DNA of 64,000 nucleotides from Parapusillimonas granuli (GCF_013416525.1 NZ_JACCEM010000015.1:17605-81604), one strand, 5' to 3'. Shown: positions 1-7,965, numbered from the stretch's first letter. Program-made: numbers and translations. Notes: generated by a model not told the origin, from the sequence alone.

Positions 1-535
1 TCATGCGGTCATTGCGTGTTGGCGTCTGGCCGGGTAGATGCCTGACCATGTCATGCTGTGAGCGTTTGAGCACCGATGCCGCCATGTTTCGCAGCAGCAC
101 AGATTTACCGGAACCTGTCGCCCCGCTGATAAGCAGGTGCAGATTCTCATTGGCGGTCGGCATGGGGATGCCGCCCACGTCTATCTGCATCTTGCCGCGC
201 TCTTCACACTGGCGTGCCAGATTTTTAGCGCTGGTGGTGCGGGTGCCGCGCACAAAGCGTTTGTAGGCCGCGCCTTCGAAGCCTTCTGTCCTGGCAGTGC
301 GTCCTATGAAAAGAATCAACATCAGGGAAAGAACCAGGCCGACACCTAGCGCACCGTAGAGCAGAGGGTACTGCGGTGTGAGCATCACAAAATACCGGAA
401 GGTGCGGGCGTTCCAGTCGCGCCATTGCATCTGGCTGGCCCAGGTGGCTGCTGCCATCCAAGTGGCCGTTGGAAACAGCACCAACGAGAAGGCGGCAATA
501 CGCCGCCGGGTGATGGGTGAGATCAGGGTGGACAT
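1..535 (-). CDS. Type IV coupling protein (VirD4/TraD/TraG family), N-terminal part
   Basis: The frame is open from ATG at 535 to the left edge, so only about 178 N-terminal residues are present. Two hydrophobic segments (about residues 13-35 and 55-75) are followed by a basic stretch and a Walker A motif, GATGSGKS, near residue 145. This layout, an N-terminal membrane anchor and then a P-loop ATPase domain, is that of coupling proteins that deliver the relaxosome to a type IV secretion channel at the inner membrane. The gene follows the TraM-like gene by 12 bases and is probably co-transcribed with it. The rest of the ATPase domain and any downstream relaxase gene lie outside the window. Confidence in the family is good; the exact TraD, TraG or VirD4 subtype is not resolved. 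Confidence 0.8.
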   Translation of the reverse strand, partial: MSTLISPITRRRIAAFSLVLFPTATWMAAATWASQMQWRDWNARTFRYFVMLTPQYPLLYGALGVGLVLSLMLILFIGRTARTEGFEGAAYKRFVRGTRTTSAKNLARQCEERGKMQIDVGGIPMPTANENLHLLISGATGSGKSVLLRNMAASVLKRSQHDMVRHLPGQTPTRNDRM

Positions 536-547
536 GGGGCATGAACC

Positions 548-982
548 TCAAGAAATCAGAAGCTGACCCAGGGCAAGCCCGGCCAGTAGCCCACCCAGCA
601 CACCGGCTGCGCCGCCCACTGCCAGGGCGATGATGGCCATGCGGCGCGCTGATCGGTGGGCAATGCGGGCGTATTGCGCGGATTCCTGGCTCAGCTGATC
701 CAGCCGGGTGCCGGTGTCGGTGAGCATGGCCTGCAGGGTGTGCTGAAGTTGCTGGTTTACTGGCTTCGCAGCCGTTTCCAGGGTGGCGCTCAGGTGGCGG
801 CTGAGTTGTTGCGGCAGCATCTGCTGGGTTTCGCTCATAGACTGAATCTGCTGCTGGGCGACGTCCAAGGTACGGGTGACGGCTTCCAGCCTGTCCACCA
901 GGCCGGCGACTTCGCCCAGGACTTCGTGGTACAGCAAATCCAGTTTTGAACGGGGGCCGCTGGGCGGGGTGTGGGCGTCCAT
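548..982 (-). CDS. TraM-like conjugal transfer protein with C-terminal membrane anchor
   Basis: A 144-residue protein with a long, Gln-rich, probably coiled-coil middle (about residues 25-100) and a C-terminal hydrophobic Gly/Ala/Leu helix (about 112-141). The size and C-terminal anchor fit RP4 TraM (about 145 residues). The position fits too: the last of three genes sized like traK, traL and traM, just before the coupling protein gene. Six bases separate it from the TraL-like gene. A role at the membrane between relaxosome and coupling protein is inferred from the context. The sequence itself has no diagnostic catalytic motif. Confidence 0.6.
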   Translation of the reverse strand: MDAHTPPSGPRSKLDLLYHEVLGEVAGLVDRLEAVTRTLDVAQQQIQSMSETQQMLPQQLSRHLSATLETAAKPVNQQLQHTLQAMLTDTGTRLDQLSQESAQYARIAHRSARRMAIIALAVGGAAGVLGGLLAGLALGQLLIS

Positions 983-988
983 GACGGA

Positions 989-1696
989 TTACGAGAACAA
1001 GGCAGCGAAGGCTGCATTCATCTGCCTGTCCACCGGCTTGGCCAGGGCGCGCAGGGCGTGGCGGTTACTCAGCTGCGAGATGCGGGCATGGTCGTCAGGG
1101 TCGGCGCTGCGCAGCAGGGCGCGATAGTCGGTCTGGTCGGCTAGGACATCGGCAATGGTGGTGCGCTGGTCGGCCAGCAGTTCGAAGACTTCGTTTTCGT
1201 AGACGGCGGCCTGGGGGTTGGCCTGAACTTCGCCTGACTTGGCGGCATAGGCCAGGATGGAGGGAAACTCTTCCTCGACGCTGCTAGCAACCCGGTTGAA
1301 AAGGATCCGCACCCGATCCGGGTCTACACCCAGTTCAGCCAGCGCAGCCACGGTTTTGATGGTTTCTCGCTGAGCTTTGCCCGTATTGATGACCGGCAGC
1401 ACGAAGTAGCTCATTTCTTCGTGCGCGCCTTCGTAGCGCATCATGTGGGTCAGAAAATCTTCGATGTTGCTGGCCCCCACATCGACAATGGCGTCATCCC
1501 GGGTGAGCAGTTCACGGAACAGGCGGCCAAAGTGCTCACCGCGCAGTTGATCGACGTTCAAGCCCAGGTCGGCCCCGGTTTCGTTCGTGGATTCCACCGC
1601 AAAAATCTGCGCCCCGTTCATGCGGGGTGCGAGCAGGTGGGAAGCAACAACCGTCTTGCCAACGGAGCCGGTGTAGTTGAGAACGGCGACTTTCAT
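989..1696 (-). CDS. TraL/StbB-like P-loop ATPase (ParA/MinD-related)
   Basis: A 235-residue protein starting MKVAVLNYTGSVGKTVVASH, which is a ParA/MinD-type P-loop with GSVGKT at residues 10-15. The Lys of the deviant Walker A motif (KGGxxGKT) is absent; Thr-Gly occupies that part. Plasmid TraL (RP4) and StbB (R388) proteins have the same size and N-terminus and act in plasmid stability or early conjugation. Its start overlaps the end of the TraK-like gene by 4 bases, which indicates translational coupling. Classical partition ParA is an alternative, but no parB gene is adjacent. Confidence 0.65.
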   Translation of the reverse strand: MKVAVLNYTGSVGKTVVASHLLAPRMNGAQIFAVESTNETGADLGLNVDQLRGEHFGRLFRELLTRDDAIVDVGASNIEDFLTHMMRYEGAHEEMSYFVLPVINTGKAQRETIKTVAALAELGVDPDRVRILFNRVASSVEEEFPSILAYAAKSGEVQANPQAAVYENEVFELLADQRTTIADVLADQTDYRALLRSADPDDHARISQLSNRHALRALAKPVDRQMNAAFAALFS

Positions 1697-2160
1697 GGTT
1701 TATTCCTTGTGGTGGTGCTGTCAGTGGAGAGAGAGGGCTTATCCTGGCCTTCACGGCGCAGGGCTTCCAGGTCGATACGCATGTCGCGAATCTTTCGCAG
1801 GTCGCCGGGTGTCTGGATGTTGCGGGGCCGGCCCTGGATGGCATCAAGGGCCGGTGCGGTTGCGGGTGGCGCTTTGGGTGGCGTGGCGGGCGCAGCATGT
1901 GGTGTCGTAGAAGCTGCTGGCCCGGTTGCAGCAGATCGCTGGGCCTTGCGCCAGCGGTACAGCGTGATGGCGTAGGTGCTGTACTGGACCGACAGGCCCG
2001 CTGCGGCCAGATCATCCAGCACGGCTGCATGGGGAACGCCTGAGGCGAGCTCAGCTTCGATCAGAGGGAAGAGCGCGCGCAGCTGGGCGGCGATGCTGAT
2101 GCGGGGGTCCAGCTCAGCGAGCGCGGCCCGGTAGCGTGCGACGGGAGCGGATTCAGTCAT
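1693..2160 (-). CDS. TraK-like (oriT-binding type) protein
   Basis: A 155-residue protein. Its N-terminal 75 residues are helical and read like a small DNA-binding domain (including LRALFPLIEAELASG and YAITLYRWRKAQ). An Ala/Pro/Thr-rich linker (about 78-108) and a charged C-terminal segment follow. It precedes the TraL-like and TraM-like genes, as traK does in RP4, where TraK binds oriT. The call rests on gene order, size and this DNA-binding appearance, not on a recognised signature. A StbA-like role is also possible. Confidence 0.5.
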   Translation of the reverse strand: MTESAPVARYRAALAELDPRISIAAQLRALFPLIEAELASGVPHAAVLDDLAAAGLSVQYSTYAITLYRWRKAQRSAATGPAASTTPHAAPATPPKAPPATAPALDAIQGRPRNIQTPGDLRKIRDMRIDLEALRREGQDKPSLSTDSTTTRNKP

Positions 2161-2186
2161 AGGGTTCCAGGGGGGATTGATGCCGC

Positions 2187-2645
2187 TTATCGCGACAATT
2201 CAGGAAAGACGGCAGCCTGCTTGGCAACCAGCCAGGAGCGGCCCGTGGCCAGCGCTTCGTCGTAGGCGGATTGTTCGTCTGTGAACAGGGCAGTCTTGCC
2301 GTGGGTGGAAAATTGACCTCCGCCGACTTCCTGGCCGTTTTCCAGCAGGCGCAGGGTGAAGCAACCCGTATCGGCGGGGTGGGGAAGAATCTCGAAATTG
2401 AAGCGCAGCCTGGCCTGGGTGACTTCGTCGTAGAACTGTTTTTCGACTTCGCGAAGCCGGGCGGTCCACTCCGGGCCGATGCGGTCCAGGGCTTCCGCGA
2501 TGCTGTAGTCGCATTCGCGCAACCAGTCGCAGCGGTTCAGGATGAGCGCCGCAGTGAGCGCTTCGCCCAGGCTCATGGTGCCGATGCCATGAAGGGCGGC
2601 TTCCTGTGCGATGTTGAGCATGCGGGTGTCGATGGTCGAGTGCAT
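2187..2645 (-). CDS. Hypothetical plasmid-type protein, 152 aa
   Basis: I do not recognise this family. The start at 2645 is chosen because AGGAG lies 5 bases upstream; a longer frame to 2774 has no such site and runs through inverted repeats. The protein is soluble with no signal or membrane segment. Its N-terminal half is helical and acidic, and the C-terminal half is rich in beta-prone residues. It lies between the iteron origin and the TraK-like gene, 26 bases upstream of the latter, so it is probably the first gene of the leftward transfer operon. Confidence 0.6.
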   Translation of the reverse strand: MHSTIDTRMLNIAQEAALHGIGTMSLGEALTAALILNRCDWLRECDYSIAEALDRIGPEWTARLREVEKQFYDEVTQARLRFNFEILPHPADTGCFTLRLLENGQEVGGGQFSTHGKTALFTDEQSAYDEALATGRSWLVAKQAAVFPELSR

Positions 2646-2738
2646 GGAATCTCCTTTGCCCTGTGACTTGACGGGCAGTGCTTGGGATGAAAGGAAGGGG
2701 TGGCCCGGGTGGGCGAGTGCTGGCTTCGTTGCTGACCG

Positions 2739-2757
2739 ACAGCCGTTGTGCGGCTGT
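2739..2757. repeat. Inverted repeat ACAGCCG / CGGCTGT with 5-nt loop
   Basis: A perfect 7-bp stem around the loop TTGTG. It has no T-tract, so it is a poor terminator candidate. It may be a protein-binding site or part of an oriT or oriV structure. Confidence 0.5.
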
Positions 2758-2848
2758 GCAGCGTAGCGATGCAAGATGGCTTCGCGTGAACAGGTTCGGT
2801 GCCGCGCGTCAGGCTGGCTGACGGTGTGACTTGTTCACAGGCCGGTTT

Positions 2849-2877
2849 GGTAGAAGAAAGGTAGAAATAAGGTAGAA
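2849..2877 (+). repeat. Three GGTAGAA direct repeats at exact 11-bp spacing
   Basis: GGTAGAA occurs at 2849-2855, 2860-2866 and 2871-2877, one helical turn apart and on one face of the DNA. It lies about 50 bases from the first iteron in an A/G-rich tract. It may be a second protein-binding array or the unwinding region of the origin. Confidence 0.7.
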
Positions 2878-2929
2878 GGCGCTGCGATGGCTGGAAAGCC
2901 AGTATTCATGCGGGTTTCAAAAAATCTTG

Positions 2930-3088
2930 CGCGATGCTGTGACGATAAAGCGCGATGTTCTGACGAAAGGCCGCGATCTTATGACGCGCCTGCCGCGATG
3001 CTATGACGACACCAAAAGCCACTTATCCACAGGCTGAAATAGTGTCTGAAATGGCTGTTTGCAGGCATGAAGCGCGATGCTATGACGA
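2930..3088 (+). repeat. Iteron array, five copies of CGCGATGCTATGACGA
   Basis: Copies lie at 2930-2945, 2951-2966, 2972-2987, 2994-3009 and 3073-3088. The last two are identical; the others differ at 2 to 3 positions, with CGCGAT invariant. The first four are spaced 21, 21 and 22 bp, about two helical turns, as expected for cooperative Rep binding. The fifth stands 79 bp away, just beside the 3' end of the initiator gene. Confidence 0.85.
3023..3031 (+). promoter_or_regulatory. DnaA box TTATCCACA
   Basis: A perfect match to the high-affinity DnaA box, lying between iterons 4 and 5. Its position supports host DnaA recruitment at an iteron origin. Confidence 0.8.
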
Positions 3089-3094
3089 TGAAAA

Positions 3095-4012
3095 TTACCG
3101 TTCAAGGCGCGTCCAGACCGCCTGTTCATGGCCCCGAATCGCGGCTTCAATCCTGGGTTCTGCAATCACCTTCAGGGCTTCCAGTTCGTCCAGGCTGCGC
3201 TCCAGCGTGACCCGGAAATCCCGCATGCGCCCGGTGTATTGAGCGCGTTGCTTAAGGATGTCCAGGCTGTATTTCTGCTGGATATCGGCAGAGGTGCCAA
3301 TCAGCCGCTGCAGACTTTTTGAGAGGTCATGACGCATCTGCAGACGCTTGGCCCAGTCCACCAGGGCATATTCCCGGTTGCCGAAAATGTGCGCCCAGCG
3401 CGGGTCGGCATATAGGGTGTAGCTACCCGTGGGTTCGTGGTAATCGAAGCCCCCGATCATGGCAATGACGCGGGTGGAGGGGTGGCGACCATAGCTGTAT
3501 TTCACAGAACCGTCTTTTCTGCGTGCCTCGATGCTCAGAGTAAAGCGCGCTAGGTCTTTCATGCCTTCATGCAGCCATTCGTAGGCGCTGCCGCCTGTGG
3601 GCCGGCCCATGCCGCGCAGGAAGTCGGCACGGTTGATAACCGGCGCTTCGCCCAGCAAGGCCGTGGTCTGCAGATACATGGCGTGCATCCAGATGTCGGC
3701 ATGGTCTTCGCTCAGCTGCTTGCCCGAACCCTTGAGCAGAATGTGGCTCCCCTCCAGAAACACGGTTTCATCGTGCAGAGGTCGCCAGCCGCGACGCACC
3801 GGGGCAAAGATGGCGCTGCGGGCAATGTAGTTCGGGATGGCACGTACCGTTTCGTTCATGCCGGGCAGCATGAAGGGTGTTGGGGTGGTGGCCTGTTTTT
3901 CTGCAGCGTCAGCCATGGCCTGGGCGGCTTTCTGCATGGCGCGCTGCATGGCAGCTGACAACCGCTGCAGGTTGGCATCCTTGTGAAAAGGCGTGCGGGT
4001 GGGCGTGGTCAT
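3095..4012 (-). CDS. TrfA-like plasmid replication initiator
   Basis: A 305-residue protein. The start at 4012 has GGAG upstream; the in-frame ATG at 4036 has none. Diagnostic stretches are YIARSAIFAPVRRGWRP (about residues 63-79), a SEDHADIWMHAMYL segment and, further on, RGMGRPTGGSAYEWLHEGMK. They match the order of TrfA of RK2/IncP (ARSALF..., DxxDVWLQLLHL..., LGWSINGRSYERLDECL). Such proteins bind iterons and load the replisome with DnaA. Five iterons and a DnaA box begin 7 bases past its stop codon. No partition pair is adjacent. Its presence implies that the element can, or once could, replicate autonomously. Confidence 0.8.
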   Translation of the reverse strand: MTTPTRTPFHKDANLQRLSAAMQRAMQKAAQAMADAAEKQATTPTPFMLPGMNETVRAIPNYIARSAIFAPVRRGWRPLHDETVFLEGSHILLKGSGKQLSEDHADIWMHAMYLQTTALLGEAPVINRADFLRGMGRPTGGSAYEWLHEGMKDLARFTLSIEARRKDGSVKYSYGRHPSTRVIAMIGGFDYHEPTGSYTLYADPRWAHIFGNREYALVDWAKRLQMRHDLSKSLQRLIGTSADIQQKYSLDILKQRAQYTGRMRDFRVTLERSLDELEALKVIAEPRIEAAIRGHEQAVWTRLER

Positions 4013-4141
4013 TGAGAATGCTCCGGGCGAACTCATGTAAGGGCTGCCCGGAATGTGTGCAGCGCCTCACACGGGTTCGGGGTAGATGGACCCGGCATGC
4101 TGTCGGGTCGAATGGGCTGGGTGTAGCGCTGTTGCGTAAAC

Positions 4142-5167
4142 TCAGGCAACGACGTGTCGCCGGGGTTCAAACCAGATTTCTTTCACACGGAACTGCTCGA
4201 CATGAACAACGATGTCCACGGTCTGCTGCAGAAAGGTCTGGATGGTCGGTAAGTCTAGGTTGCCACCGGTAGGGGACTGCTTGATAAGAATGGCCAGCCG
4301 GTCGAAGGCGTCGATTGCGCTGTTGGCGTGCGTCGTGGTGACGGATCCCGGGTGGCCGGTGTTCAGGGCAGCCAGATAATCCCAGGTTTCAGGGCCGCGT
4401 AGCTCAGCCAGAAAAATCCTGTCGGGCGACAGGCGCATGCATGCCGCCAGGCAGTCAGTGGCCGACACGCGGCCTCGTGTGCCGCCGTACATCATGTGAA
4501 TGCGGTTGTCATGCGATGGCAGGATCAGTTCATGCACGTCTTCAATGGTGATAAGGCGTTCATGGACGGGTATTTCATTCATGAGGGATCGGGCAAAGGT
4601 CGTTTTTCCCGACCCTGTTGCGCCAGAAATCACCACGTTCTTGCGCGCGCGGACGGCGTTCACCAGGAACTCGAAATAATCGGCCCTGTCCTTGAGCATC
4701 AGTAGCCGCTGATCGAGTTTAGACAGTCCGTCAGCACTATATTTGGCGCTGGCATCCATGGTGCCATTGAACGCCCCGCCTGACGCCAACTGCTTCAGGT
4801 GGGAAGTTTCCGTGGCGTGTTTGCGGATGTTGATGGCGCTGGTGTCGTCTATGCAGGCCGGTGGCAGAATGATCTGGCCGCGCTCCCCATCAGGCAGGAT
4901 CACGGACATGATGGGGCTGCGTGCCATGTGGTTGTAGGCCGCCAGTGCCGTCGCGAGCGCTTCCAGGTGCTGGTAACTTAGTTCCTCGCATTCGTGCGAC
5001 ACCCAGTGTCCGTCCGTGCGGGCGTACAGATGGCCCTCGCGCACGATGGCGATTTCCGTGACTTTCGGATCCTGCAGATGCTGGGCCAGGGGCCGTAGAA
5101 AGGTGCGTACCGAAATGGCGCGATCAAAAGGGACCACTTCAAGGGGTAAGTTCAAGGTCGTAGACAT
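4142..5167 (-). CDS. virB11: VirB11-type secretion ATPase
   Basis: A 341-residue hexameric traffic ATPase of the inner-membrane face of the type IV secretion system. It powers pilus assembly and substrate transfer. Walker A is GATGSGKTTFARSL (near residue 180), followed by the Asp box ITIEDVHEL, the Walker B region LAELRGPE and the His box THANSAIDAFDRL. The start at 5167 (MSTTLNLPLE) overlaps the virB10 3' end by 29 bases. The frame is open further upstream, but that part is only the virB10 shadow. It is the last gene of the virB5-virB11 series. Confidence 0.92.
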   Translation of the reverse strand: MSTTLNLPLEVVPFDRAISVRTFLRPLAQHLQDPKVTEIAIVREGHLYARTDGHWVSHECEELSYQHLEALATALAAYNHMARSPIMSVILPDGERGQIILPPACIDDTSAINIRKHATETSHLKQLASGGAFNGTMDASAKYSADGLSKLDQRLLMLKDRADYFEFLVNAVRARKNVVISGATGSGKTTFARSLMNEIPVHERLITIEDVHELILPSHDNRIHMMYGGTRGRVSATDCLAACMRLSPDRIFLAELRGPETWDYLAALNTGHPGSVTTTHANSAIDAFDRLAILIKQSPTGGNLDLPTIQTFLQQTVDIVVHVEQFRVKEIWFEPRRHVVA

Positions 5168-6263
5168 GGCTGAAGTCCAAATCACGGGCGACCATGATGC
5201 CGATGCGTTCGCCCTGGTTTTTATAGAGGGTGGGGGGTATGTCCAAAGATCGTTCCAGAATCTTGGCGATTGCTTCCTGTCCGCCCTGGGCGGTATTGTC
5301 GAAGCGGATGTTGTTATCGCCGGACTGGCCTTGATTCGATGCCCAGTTACCGAAGTCCCCAACCAGGGACAGCAGGATGGCGTTGCCGAAGCGTTCCCAG
5401 AAATGGTTATCGACATGACCATCCAGCCCGGCTTCGCCCAGAGGTCCGGTGCCGGGTGAGGCCAGTTCCACGATGACACCAGTGGGCGTTTCCAGGCGGT
5501 TCCAGGTGACAAAGGCGCGGGCCTGACCCTGCTGGATGCCCCCGGACTGATAGCCGGTGAACCTGGTGCCGGCGTCGATCAGCTTGACCTTGCCGTTGGC
5601 GCTCATGACATCGTAGGTGGCCAGGCAGGTGAGCAACCCTGGTTGGGTGCTGACCAATTTGGTCTGTAGCGTGCAGTCGATCATGGTGCCTTGTGTGAGC
5701 AGGAAGTTGCGATCTCCCAGCAGCCCGGCCACAGAGGGCGCCAGCTCCAGAGGCCGTAGCCTGTCGGCCAGCGGGCCGGCATCACTGTAGGGGCCGCTTG
5801 GGGCGCTGGCTTGGCTGCTGCCTGCGCTTCCCCCTTCTGCGCCGCCCGCCTGTAGTGGGCTGGCCAGCCGCCGCTGCGCAACTTCATCGACAGGCGGCGG
5901 TGCTGCGGGCGTGGGTGGGGGAAGGGCATAGGCGGGCGCAGGGACCGGCTCAGGTGCCGTGGGTGGCAAGGGCTTGGGTGGCGCTGGTCGCTCGACCCTG
6001 GGCGGCTTCAGCCGGTTGGTAATTCCACTCTGATCGGCTTCCAGGCTGCTGTCGCTGGCAGGCACCGGTTCCCGGCTCCAGGCTTTCAGCAGCACACCGA
6101 TGGCGACGGCAATGGCCACCAGAATGGTGAGCCACAGAAAAGCGCGTGCGCCGCGTGGGGCGCTGCGCCCGGCGGTTTCCAGGCTCAGGGTTTCGCGCTC
6201 CAGGCTGGCCGTGGTGGTCTCGTCCCGGTGCGGATCGGTGTCGTTCATGGGCTGTTCCTTCAT
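5139..6263 (-). CDS. virB10: VirB10/TrbI-type T4SS core protein
   Basis: A 374-residue protein spanning the envelope. It has a cytoplasmic N-terminus, one membrane helix (about residues 42-61), a Pro-rich periplasmic linker (about 88-130) and a C-terminal TrbI beta domain with GDRNFLLTQGTMIDCTL and an outer-membrane-type helical segment. With VirB7 and VirB9 it forms the core complex that senses ATPase energy. The start at 6263 has GGGAG 8 bases upstream and overlaps the virB9 stop (ATGA). A second ATG at 6248 with AAGGA is an alternative start that shortens it by 5 residues. Confidence 0.92.
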   Translation of the reverse strand: MKEQPMNDTDPHRDETTTASLERETLSLETAGRSAPRGARAFLWLTILVAIAVAIGVLLKAWSREPVPASDSSLEADQSGITNRLKPPRVERPAPPKPLPPTAPEPVPAPAYALPPPTPAAPPPVDEVAQRRLASPLQAGGAEGGSAGSSQASAPSGPYSDAGPLADRLRPLELAPSVAGLLGDRNFLLTQGTMIDCTLQTKLVSTQPGLLTCLATYDVMSANGKVKLIDAGTRFTGYQSGGIQQGQARAFVTWNRLETPTGVIVELASPGTGPLGEAGLDGHVDNHFWERFGNAILLSLVGDFGNWASNQGQSGDNNIRFDNTAQGGQEAIAKILERSLDIPPTLYKNQGERIGIMVARDLDFSHVYDLELTP

Positions 6264-7111
6264 GGCGTGATCTCCCGAACCCGCAGCGTCGGTACAGGCG
6301 CTGCCGCGCCTTTCACTGTGCGCCGGACGGTGGGGGAGGCTGTGCCGGTGTGGGCAGGTACAGGGGTCAGGCCAAAGGCTTCGTTATGGATGGCCAGTAC
6401 CTGGTTGCCCAGGCGCAGATGCCAGCGTGGTGAGGTGCGATGCAGCACCATCGTGCGCTCATCGGCCATGTGATAGTTGGTGATGACTTCCTGGCCGTCA
6501 GGCGTCACGCGGTACACCGTGGGCATGTCGGTTTCCGGGGGGAACTGCAGCCAGGTATGGCGGCCATCATCCCAGGCGTGAACGGGGGCAATACTGGCGT
6601 TGCCACTTCGGGTGTATGCCTGCCAGTTCATCGTGCCGGCAGATGCTTGCAACGAGCGCTCAATCGCTGCCTTTTGTGCCGCCTGTGCCTTCATGCGAGC
6701 CTCTACTTCCGGGTAGCGCATCACCAGTTTGTAAAGGGCTGGGGCGTTGCGGTCGTGGCTGTAGGACAGTCGGAAGCTGTATTCCCGCCGGTCGGTGATG
6801 ACAATGAGGTTGGTGTCGGCGTCTTCGGCGGTGGGCTTGAAGAACAGATGGTGGTTCTTGTACGTGAAGGCGTAAGCCTGGCTGTCGCCAAAGACGTGAT
6901 ACTGATAGGTTTCGCCGGGTTCCAGCATGATGTGGGTCGCGACGCCGATCACCGCATCCAGCTGAATCACGTTGGCCGGGTCATAGTTGACATAGCGCAC
7001 CCGATGGTCGAGCCGTGATGAGCGGGGCGTCTCCAGCGCCCAGGCGCTGGCTGGCAGGGCCAGGCACAGCAATAGCGCCACAGCTCGCCCGCGTGGGAAG
7101 AGTTCAAACAT
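6260..7111 (-). CDS. virB9: VirB9-type T4SS outer-membrane core protein
   Basis: A 283-residue protein. It has a signal peptide (cleavage probably after ASAWA, residue 25), an N-terminal beta domain with VIQLDAVIGVATHIMLEPGE, and a C-terminal domain with the family stretch DDGRHTWLQFP and a final RLGNQVLAIHN. VirB9 pairs with the VirB7 lipoprotein and VirB10 in the outer-membrane ring. It sits between virB8 and virB10 with a 4-base overlap to virB10. Confidence 0.9.
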   Translation of the reverse strand: MFELFPRGRAVALLLCLALPASAWALETPRSSRLDHRVRYVNYDPANVIQLDAVIGVATHIMLEPGETYQYHVFGDSQAYAFTYKNHHLFFKPTAEDADTNLIVITDRREYSFRLSYSHDRNAPALYKLVMRYPEVEARMKAQAAQKAAIERSLQASAGTMNWQAYTRSGNASIAPVHAWDDGRHTWLQFPPETDMPTVYRVTPDGQEVITNYHMADERTMVLHRTSPRWHLRLGNQVLAIHNEAFGLTPVPAHTGTASPTVRRTVKGAAAPVPTLRVREITP

Positions 7112-7137
7112 GGGGATTCCTTCTGCTCCAGGGCGGG

Positions 7138-7824
7138 TCAGCGCGAAAGGTCGGCGGCCAGGTCGTAGCGCACAACCTGAAAGCCCAGCGGGTTGCGCCG
7201 GGCGACGGCTTCTGTGAGGGGTACGTCGGCGTACTGGTAGGCCATGGTGGCGATCAGGTGCCGCGTTCTGGTGACGTTGCCGGTGGAGACTTCACGTTCC
7301 GTCCTGGTGAAGCGGACAATGGCTGCCTGATTGGCGCCCAGGGTGATGGAATGAACCTGAACATCCACCGTACCCAGGGTGCCAAGCCGCGTGGTCACAG
7401 CATCCAGCCCTTCAAACCGCTTGCCGTACTGCACCTGAATGGGCGGGGAAGACAGCAAGGCGCAGGTGTCGAATTGCTCCTGGATGGTCTGCCAGCTGTA
7501 GCCTTCGCAGTTCAGCACATAGGTGTTCAGGAAATACTTGGCGATGCGCTGGCCGTAGTCTTCCATCGGTTCGCCCAGGGTGCTGACATGCTCGATGCTG
7601 CCGGTGGCGTTGTCCACGCGCACCACATACATTTCGGGTGGCTGTTTCAGGGGCGTCAGGCCAGCCACGGCGGCGACGGCGGCAAAGGCGATCAGACCCG
7701 CGCCCATGGCAACCTGCCAGGCGCGCTTGCGGCTGGTGACCAGTTCGCCCAGGTGGTCGCGCTCCAGGCCGCGCGATTGTTCCAGCCAGGCAGCTACGTC
7801 TTCAGACTTGAGGGGTTCTGCCAC
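7138..7824 (-). CDS. virB8: VirB8-type T4SS inner-membrane scaffold
   Basis: A 228-residue protein with a cytoplasmic N-terminus, one transmembrane helix (about residues 34-55) and an NTF2-like periplasmic domain. The ending with conserved NPLGFQV(V)RYDLAADL is typical of VirB8/TrbF proteins. It nucleates channel assembly. It lies 3 bases after the small VirB7 lipoprotein gene and 26 bases before virB9. Confidence 0.9.
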   Translation of the reverse strand: MAEPLKSEDVAAWLEQSRGLERDHLGELVTSRKRAWQVAMGAGLIAFAAVAAVAGLTPLKQPPEMYVVRVDNATGSIEHVSTLGEPMEDYGQRIAKYFLNTYVLNCEGYSWQTIQEQFDTCALLSSPPIQVQYGKRFEGLDAVTTRLGTLGTVDVQVHSITLGANQAAIVRFTRTEREVSTGNVTRTRHLIATMAYQYADVPLTEAVARRNPLGFQVVRYDLAADLSR

Positions 7825-7827
7825 GGT

Positions 7828-7965
7828 TCAGGCTCCTTTGAAAATCGGTGCGCTGGCGTTCACCGGCACACGCGGCCCGTCAGCAGGCTGCGGCGGTTGG
7901 GGCGCATGAAAGGCGCAGCCGGCCAGCAGCCCGGCCAGCGCCAGGGCGGCAATGAGTTTGTGCAT
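7828..7965 (-). CDS. virB7: VirB7-like small lipoprotein, 45 aa
   Basis: A 45-residue protein with a signal peptide and a clear lipobox, LAGC (Cys17), then a Pro-rich mature part. AGGAGCCC lies upstream of the ATG at 7965. The size, lipobox and place between virB6 and virB8 are those of VirB7, the lipoprotein that anchors VirB9 in the outer membrane. A longer overlapping frame to 8154 enters the end of virB6 and is not credible. Confidence 0.82.
   Translation of the reverse strand: MHKLIAALALAGLLAGCAFHAPQPPQPADGPRVPVNASAPIFKGA

Larger units (their letters stand above)
2646..3094. other. Putative plasmid origin of replication (oriV) region
   Basis: This 450-base gene-free stretch lies between the initiator gene and the hypothetical gene at 2187. 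It holds, from left to right, a 7-bp hairpin (2739-2757), a 6-bp inverted repeat CGTCAG/CTGACG (2807-2823), a TGTGA/TCACA inverted repeat (2825-2839), three phased GGTAGAA repeats (2849-2877), five iterons (2930-3088) and a DnaA box (3023-3031). Iterons plus a DnaA box beside a TrfA-like gene is the classic layout of an iteron-controlled oriV. The same region might also hold oriT; no nic site could be identified with confidence. Confidence 0.7.

Noticed and set aside
2187..2774. A longer 195-residue version of the hypothetical gene at 2187
   Set aside because: The extension crosses a hairpin and lacks a ribosome site, while the ATG at 2645 has AGGAG 5 bases upstream.
2930..3088. CRISPR array, suggested by regular short repeats
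   Set aside because: The repeats are 16 bp with 5-bp gaps, too close for spacers, and no cas gene is present; they are iterons.
3003..3242. Open frame of 79 residues on the plus strand across the iterons
   Set aside because: It begins inside iteron 4, crosses the DnaA box and runs over the initiator 3' end in another frame; it has no ribosome site.
4142..5512. A longer VirB11 frame starting at 5512
   Set aside because: The extra 115 residues overlap virB10 in another frame and look unlike any ATPase N-terminus; family length fits the start at 5167.
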